Source: Paralvinella palmiformis (Eukaryota > Annelida > Polychaeta > Terebellida > Alvinellidae). From it: 64,000 nucleotides of DNA. This document shows positions 57,790 to 64,000 of the stretch, one piece after another (the stretch's first letter is position 1; each line of letters opens with the position of its first letter). The notes below the pieces were generated by a model. The model saw only the letters and a program-made list of their open reading frames with translations, was not told the origin of the DNA and ran no database searches. The stretch spans positions 356,001 to 420,000 of the forward strand of contig JAODUP010000268.1 of assembly GCA_025642065.1 (NCBI GenBank), read 5' to 3'. The translations under genes and the position numbers were made by a program.

Positions 57790-59500
57790 CGTGCGCGCGC
57801 CGATATCAAAGATCAGGTATTCATTTCGACCAAAATAATAAAGTGGAAACAAAAGTAATTGATTAAATACATTACACAGTTACATTGTCTGACTTAGTTA
57901 AACATGTAAAAAAGTTATAAACAAACTGTTTTATGGGTCAGTAATTATAACATCTGTATATGTAGCTATACGTATTACCTCTAAATGTATTGGACAACAA
58001 TCTACAGACATTATTAATATTATATTTATAATACTTTCCTATAATTCCACTATAAATAACTTGTATATAATGAGGTATTAAGTAATTTTAACAGAGTACA
58101 TTTTATATCTTCTGTATAACTAAACATTTTACTCTTTCAACATTACTCAATGTATATATTATCATATATAACATACTCTATAATGATTTTCAATTAGATA
58201 TTCTATGGTTATATTTACCACATCTTGGCACTGTTTTACTATTTACTGCTAAGTTTTGTAGTAGTCGATAATTTAACTTATTTGAGTAAAAGCCGATAAC
58301 ATTATTTTAGTATCACATCGTATATATCGTGTTCAGTATTATATCTCGAACAGACAGTAATCAGAAACATTTCTATCCGGAACTGACCTCGATAAATCTG
58401 GATACCAACGCTACGTGCGTGATCCAGTATGCCATGCAGCACACATTCTTACAGAACACCCTCCCCCACACACCCAAAGAGTCATACCTCCAGAGGAAAA
58501 CGTGTTGAAGTTGGCGTATTTGAGCCAAACATAATTCATTATGATGACCTGACCAGGAGCACGCTATGTCCGGATGAACTCTAACTCTAGTACAGAGGGG
58601 GGGGGGGGCGGTCTAGAAGAGGTCCTGGTTGAAACCAAATGTAGAGCACAGAGAGGGGAGTTCGGATGTTCTAACATGTCGGGCTATTGTCAAATTATAC
58701 AAGTATATCCAATTATCACATCAGCTTCAAGAAAACGTTGACATTACAACACCATCTTTTAATACACAAAATAATATACATCAATAAAATAAATGCACTG
58801 TATCTATAACAAAACATATGACAGAGCTATATTAAATCATACATAGTACTACCGTAATTTTCATGGTAAGTAACTTAGTGAATTATTATGACGAAGAACA
58901 ATAAACAGTAATATATCATTATTTACAGTAATGTCGCTCGATGCTATTATATCTGACGTTTGTTTGTTTTTTATGTCGGGGAGAGTTGTTTTCACTCCGC
59001 CATTTCAATATCTTTACGATATTCTATCTATATTCGTGACAAAGACATTTGACGAAATTTGATCGTTAATATCTGGACTAGCGCCACAATGTCTGAAGTA
59101 TTGTAATGGTGGGATAGGAAGGGGGGGGGGAATAACTGAGGCGAATCTTAGAGATGTGATGCCACAAATAAGATGTATATAAAAACTGAAAACTGAAGAG
59201 CTTTGAACAATAAGCAGTATGTATCTGTAAAACCAATCTTTAACGGGTGAATTGATTTTAACTTTAAATGTACGATGGCAGTCAACTTGGTAACTTGTGT
59301 AATTTGCGCGGGTTGTCTCTGGTCCTGTAGACAACATTCCTAAATATCTTAATACTGTGTCCAGGGATCTTAGTACCAATATTAGAATGTGTCACTCTAC
59401 AGATCTACTAGATTGGTCGTTTGTTCAAACTAACCACGAGCGCCATCTCTTCGCCCAGGTGTATTTTTGTTCTCGGATTGGTGTCTGTTTCACCTAGGGT
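56980..59500. other. AT-rich intergenic DNA
   Basis: No gene is recognised, apart from a compound microsatellite at 57722-57797. G runs lie at 58597-58606 and 59121-59130. The open frame at 59014-59379 (-), 121 residues, shows no known domain. Confidence 0.5.
57722..57797. repeat. (AAC)n(AC)n(AT)n compound microsatellite
   Basis: About nine AAC units, eight AC units and 14 AT units, then GTGCGCGCGC. Confidence 0.95.
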
Positions 59501-59522
59501 ACCCATTTCTTATTTTCTATAA

Positions 59523-59580
59523 AGGATGACATGATGTTCCCAAAAGGAGGACATGATGTTCCCAAAAGGAGGACATGGTC
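59523..59580. repeat. Three-copy GACATGATGTTCCCAAAAGG repeat
   Basis: Two full copies and one partial copy of a 24-base unit. Confidence 0.8.
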
Positions 59581-59909
59581 GTAGGCTACCAACTTACCCC
59601 ACACATATGCGCGTACAGCCGCCGCACTCACATACAAATCGTGCATTTAGAAACACCTTTTATTATTACACAAAAGTAAAATAAATGAATATCAATATTT
59701 AATTTTAACCCAATTGAAGTAGATGTGCTAAAAGTTCCATTATTTCAAAAATACAAAGGTGGCTTGTCATGAACTGTTTATTTCTTTCATTTCTGTCCTT
59801 AACTTGCCATATCCAGGAGTTTTCTGTTGCCTAAATATTTTCTGCACATGGTTGGACATTCTACTGAGAAATTACGGTCCTGTTACGATAGGTGAAGATC
59901 AAAAGAGGT

Positions 59910-60390
59910 CCGGCTTAAGTTGGTGCCGGATGGAAGATGACCTTTGACCGATAATACACTCACAGGAAAAAAAGTCACCGAAAGTCACAATCTTGGCTAC
60001 GTAAAAAGACAGGAAAAAGGTCACAATTAGTTTATGGTGGCCGCTAATAAAGTCACATGAAAAAAGTCACAGAAAAAATCACAATTTGGGATTGGAAAGA
60101 AAGTCAGGTAATAAAACAAACGTATTCAATTATGTCATAATCTATTTAAATATCATTAACAATTAAAGTAATAAAACAGAAAAAAATTAAATCAGTTATT
60201 AACTGGGAAAACATATGACTTGTACGTGTTGACATTGTCACGTTTCTTATTTTCCTGTAACTTTTTTCCTATGATTTTTTTATTCTGTGACTTTTTTCCT
60301 GTGACTTTTTTACATGGAACCAGATGACCAGCTCAAATACAATACAGTCCGGTGCAAAGCCGGACGTCTGGCCACCCTAGAACTTTCACT
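59910..60390. mobile_element. Fold-back element built on GTGACTTTTTTCC repeats
   Basis: The left side (59965-60100) repeats CAGGAAAAAAAGTCAC-type words and the right side (60235-60315) repeats their complement, CTGTGACTTTTTTCCT. They form imperfect nested inverted repeats around AT-rich DNA. Outside these, GGTCCGGCTT...GCCGGA (59908-59931) is mirrored by TCCGGTGCAAAGCCGGAC (60347-60364), with GATGACC/GGTCATC also mirrored. The right end, TCTGGCCACCCTAG, resembles DNA-transposon termini. No coding capacity is present. Confidence 0.65.
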
Positions 60391-60399
60391 GGATCCAGA

Positions 60400-61640
60400 G
60401 AATTAATACCAAGCTTCATCAGTAGATCTCCGACAACTGAAGATCAACTGCCCATTCTACAGCAGATCCAGAAAATTAAGTATATTATTCTGTTTTGACT
60501 GTGGTTGGACTTAGACACACACACACACACACACATTATAATCCGTGGGACAGCGTGTGGTGTGCGAGATCTGCGGACCGCACAGAGCGGCTATTTTTTG
60601 GGCGGATAATATTATAATTGTATTACTTTCTCGTGATTTTAAGGTACTTTATTGGTAATGGTCGTTACTCAAGTAGCTGAATTTTGAAGTTGGCGCTATT
60701 TTAGTCGCCTCCGCCTCCCCCTTTCCGGTAAATCTTTTATATAGGTGTTTGCTGCAGTCGAAGCAGACTGTTTATAACAAGACGTGTTACTTAACATTTT
60801 AACATGGGGCGCCATTTTGAATTCAATGAGCGCAGCGATCTTAGCGGCTGGAGTAAGTTCACGAGCAGGCGATAAAAAACAATAATTGATGATTCTAGTG
60901 TTTTTTCAATCACCTCATTCCTACAATAAGACAAAGCAATAACAACAGTTAATTCTTGGTCAATCCGTACAAAATCAAACAATTTTGTGACATGACACAA
61001 CTGTAATTAGTAATTCTTTTTCACAGAATTTCCCTAAAGTTAATCAACATTTCTAGAACCATGTATTTTATTTACTAAGTGAGTGAAAACATATTATATA
61101 AAATAAGTGTGAGATAATAAAATTAAGAAAAAATAATTTACAATCTAAACGTATTATTTACAGATACTTGTTACTGTTAAACCCGAAACCAAAACATATA
61201 TGACACGAGCGTGACGTAAATCAAAATCGTCTAATTACATTACATATTACGTACATTGTACACTTTCAACGTCTAAGTACATTATATATTACGTACCCTG
61301 TACACTTTCAACCAACACTAGAAATCACTCCCATAAACTCTACAACACAAAATATATACTTTGACCATTTGGCGAACACAAAATTGTACACAAGTTTTGT
61401 AATCAATTTCACTAGCCCACGTGGCCAGAGTATGTTAACTTTCCTCAATTATCGCTCAACTCAGTTTACCAAGTTATTAGAAACTGTTCAATCTCAGTAA
61501 AGGGATACAATAACAGATCATTTGATATAATAAAAACATGTTGTAGAAGGGAACAGCTTATATTTCTAATATAAACCCATCAAATCCGTGCAGCATACTA
61601 CATACACGAGAAATTCACAAGAAAGTTGTCCGACAAATTT
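60400..61640. other. Intergenic DNA
   Basis: A CA run at 60514-60534, and a GGGGCGCCATTTTGAATTC motif near 60806. No gene is recognised. Confidence 0.5.
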
Positions 61641-61644
61641 CCAT

Positions 61645-61941
61645 ACACGTTTCTCAGTTGAATAATTATTTGCTCCCACTTGTTTACATGCTTTCGTTCG
61701 GGCTCTACAGATTTCAGGTCAAACTGCTAGGTTCAAGTGGCGTCAGCATTCAGGAGCTTCCGGTCTCTGTCTAGCTTCAAAATGGCGGCGTCCACTGGCA
61801 ATTAATCGATTAATCAGCACTTTGAACTTGATTATTTAATATATGGGTAATCATTTACATATTTTGACATCATTTATGACGTTTGTGAGCATAGCTGTAT
61901 TAATCCTGAAAATTTTAAATGAGGGTAGACTATCCCTTTAA
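61645..61941 (-). mobile_element. MITE family D, copy 4 (right part)
   Basis: CTTGTTTACATGCTTTCGTT, CGTCAGCATTCAGGAGCTTC, AAAATGGCGGCGTCC, AATCAGCACTTTGAACTTGA and the terminal GGGTAGACTATCCCTTTAA match the 6851-7403 copy in the same orientation. The left inverted repeat is not found, so the copy is truncated or its left end is unrecognisable. Confidence 0.8.
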
Positions 61942-62683
61942 GCCTAACTTACCCCAAATAAGGGCACTGATCAAAACTAAATGATCATGTATTTGGAATT
62001 AGTGTAAATGACCTGTAATAACTAAGAGATTACTTGCATAATTTGTTTTCATATGTGTTTCATATATGATACACAACTCTGTTGTGGACATTTTAATTTA
62101 GCATGCGCCGTGATATTATTCATTGAAAATTTCTCGCAACTATTCATATGAGTGGTTGCGAGAAATAAAAGGTTTCTGTTCACTTAATTTGAAATGGTAA
62201 CTGGTCATTTCACAGAAGATCAGGAATAAATTCACATTCTGGTTTGTATAAGTGCCAGTTTTAATAAGGTTTGTGTAATGACAATTTTGACAGATCACTT
62301 GCAAATTCAATAGATCTAAAAATTACAAACATAACAACAGTCAATGTTCACCACAAAAGTATTTTACTGTTAATTTCTCTATCTCTAATATGTTAACGCA
62401 AACACAAAATGTTTAATATTCCATGTATATTCTTTGTTCTCAGCTGGGCAGGCATCTATCGATCTATTTTGTTGAGGTGTAGACTGTAAATGAACTTGTG
62501 CTTTTTTTAGTTAATATATGAAAATATATGGTGAATATATGGTGGAAAGCCTGTGTCATGGTTGCGTTATAATAGCTGTATATGCATATATTCAAATAAA
62601 TAAAAATGAACGGACTATACCATGGCCCGTGATTGTTGTGTGCGATAATTGATGATAATATAAATGAGAATATTAATAATATG

Positions 62684-62838
62684 TGACATTTATATAGCGC
62701 CCTATTCAGCTAGATAGCTGCTCTAAGGCGCCTTTACAGTATTAAAATCCCTGACTCAGACCTGTTCCAATCCAGCACATATCTCAACTCCCAAGGGAGC
62801 ATACAACGCATCCTAACATTATATGCGCAAAGCTTTAC
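62684..62838 (+). repeat. Interspersed repeat family B, copy 3
   Basis: TTTATATAGCGCCCTATTCA, GCTGCTCTAAGGCGCC and CTCCCAAGGGAGCATACAAC, in the same order and orientation as 1371-1525. Confidence 0.75.
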
Positions 62839-62839
62839 T

Positions 62840-63715
62840 GGAACACATAAAACATATCCATCACGTTCTCATTTTTATGGATGAGCTAACCAGTATTCAC
62901 GTCATCAACATGTGTATGTTTTGGCATAGTTGTGTTCGGTTATGTGTATAACGTCACCACTCTATGCATGCCAATACTGAGCATGCGTGCATATTCTGCT
63001 GCATAAATAATTAGTTGCACAAAAAAAATTATCACATTTCTACAACAAACAATAAAGTGCCTAATAATTCTAATAAAAATTATTGTTATTGGAATCATCT
63101 GAAAAAATATATATTGGCCACCAAAGAATTAGTTGGATATATGATAACACATGTTTTATGACAAATGTTTTGTGTGTAAGTTAAATAATGGTTAATCAAA
63201 GATATGTACTATATGACTGTTATAGTATGTTTGATCCAATTCTGGCTCTCTGTGGTTGATACACTTTGACGGAAAGATGACGCTGGGTGTCAATTAGAAC
63301 AATGGCGATTGCTATTAAGATTCTTGTTGTGTCGACGAAATGTTCGGGAGGGAAGGATCCGGGAAACAGAAATATGTTTTTGTTGTGTACAAAGGATGAA
63401 TATATTTATTTACTTCGCACGTGTCAGAGTAGTTCGTTCTGGTTTCGAGTATATCCACATTGAAATGGCAGTTACGTGTTGATTTTAACACTATAGCTTA
63501 GTAAACGTTCTCTAACTCTCATTTATATTTGGCGTACAAAGGAGTCCAGATTGGATTCCAATAATCAAATAATGCTCTAATGAGATAATTGAAAAGTATT
63601 TCAACATCTCAAGTTGTAAAATATATAAAACGATATTTTATTACTTCAATACTTTCACTTGACTTCTTTACAAACGGAAGTTGGAAGCATATTGTTGGAG
63701 TTGATCAGATCTAGA
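62840..63715. other. Intergenic DNA
   Basis: AT-rich. No gene or repeat is recognised. Confidence 0.5.
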
Positions 63716-63719
63716 TCAA

Positions 63720-64000
63720 ACTGCTGGATTATTGCTTATAAAAGAAAACCGTCGTAAAATAAACAAGAATCAACAAGTTTTTTTTTATAGGGAGAACAAC
63801 ACATTTGCTTCCATTGAACCAATAGGTCCAGGTGTATCTAGAATTGATGACAATCATTTTGTATTATCATTGAGCTCTAGGATTTGGTCAGATATAAGAA
63901 AAAAAAGTAGAGACGGCCAACTAATTTGTGGCAATGAATAAGAGAGATTAGTGGTGTGGTATACAGAGTAAAAAGTAGTGGTCCAAAAACAGAGCCTTGG
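63720..64000 (-). pseudogene. LINE reverse transcriptase fragment, cut by the window edge
   Basis: Entering from the right edge on the minus strand, codons from 63999 read QGSVFGPLLFTLYTTPLISL and stay open for 40 codons to a stop at 63877-63879. This matches the conserved PQGSVLGPLLF block of non-LTR retrotransposon reverse transcriptases. After a shift, LELNDNTK (about 63850) resembles the LNDDKTE block farther along the same domain. The YADD box between them is not readable. The plus-strand frame at 63732-63941 is its antisense shadow. Confidence 0.75.

Noticed and set aside
59014..59379. 121-residue minus-strand frame.
   Set aside because: No family pattern is recognised, and it crosses a G/C homopolymer that gives PPPLPIPP.

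Overview
The window looks like nuclear DNA of an invertebrate animal, most likely a mollusc or another lophotrochozoan. It is AT-rich, gene-poor and crowded with microsatellites, minisatellites, tRNA-derived SINEs and decayed DNA and non-LTR transposons. Both clear genes have spliceosomal introns with GT-AG ends. Nothing resembles prokaryotic operons, ribosome-binding sites or CRISPR. The species cannot be fixed from the sequence alone.

Only two protein-coding genes are well supported. On the + strand at 42.8-45.3 kb a two-exon gene encodes a complete class A GPCR of the adenosine-receptor type, about 332 residues long. It has all seven membrane segments and most of the adenosine-binding residues, with a few notable substitutions. 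On the - strand at 54.8-51.0 kb a four-exon gene encodes a small intracellular globin of 137 residues. Its first exon is non-coding, it has a TATA box, and its two coding introns sit at the ancestral globin positions B12.2 and G7.0. An ACGTG hypoxia-type motif lies just upstream of the TATA box. The two genes may both relate to oxygen or energy physiology, but nothing shows that they are linked functionally.

Layout. 0-16 kb: intergenic, with SINEs, a TTAA-flanked MITE (6.9-7.4 kb), a 26-bp minisatellite (5.6-6.1 kb), a 27-bp minisatellite joined to a long GT tract (7.5-7.9 kb) and a fold-back element (12.3-13.2 kb). 16.8-18.9 kb: a 2-kb array of about 20-bp units with higher-order duplication. 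19.3-20.6 kb: a CpG-rich, promoter-like patch. 20.6-41.3 kb: intergenic, with SINEs and microsatellites, and a perfect 25-bp inverted repeat at 39.6 kb. 41.3-45.3 kb: the GPCR and its CpG-rich 5' flank. 47.4-50.7 kb: a nest of mobile elements (a solo inverted repeat, two MITE copies and a broken LINE). 51.0-54.9 kb: the globin gene, with a large GAGT array in intron 2 and SINEs in intron 1. 55-64 kb: intergenic, with minisatellites, another MITE copy and a LINE reverse transcriptase fragment running off the right edge.

Most short open frames are microsatellite translations (poly Thr-His, Val-Cys, Ser-Leu-Thr-His) or shadows, and are left out.
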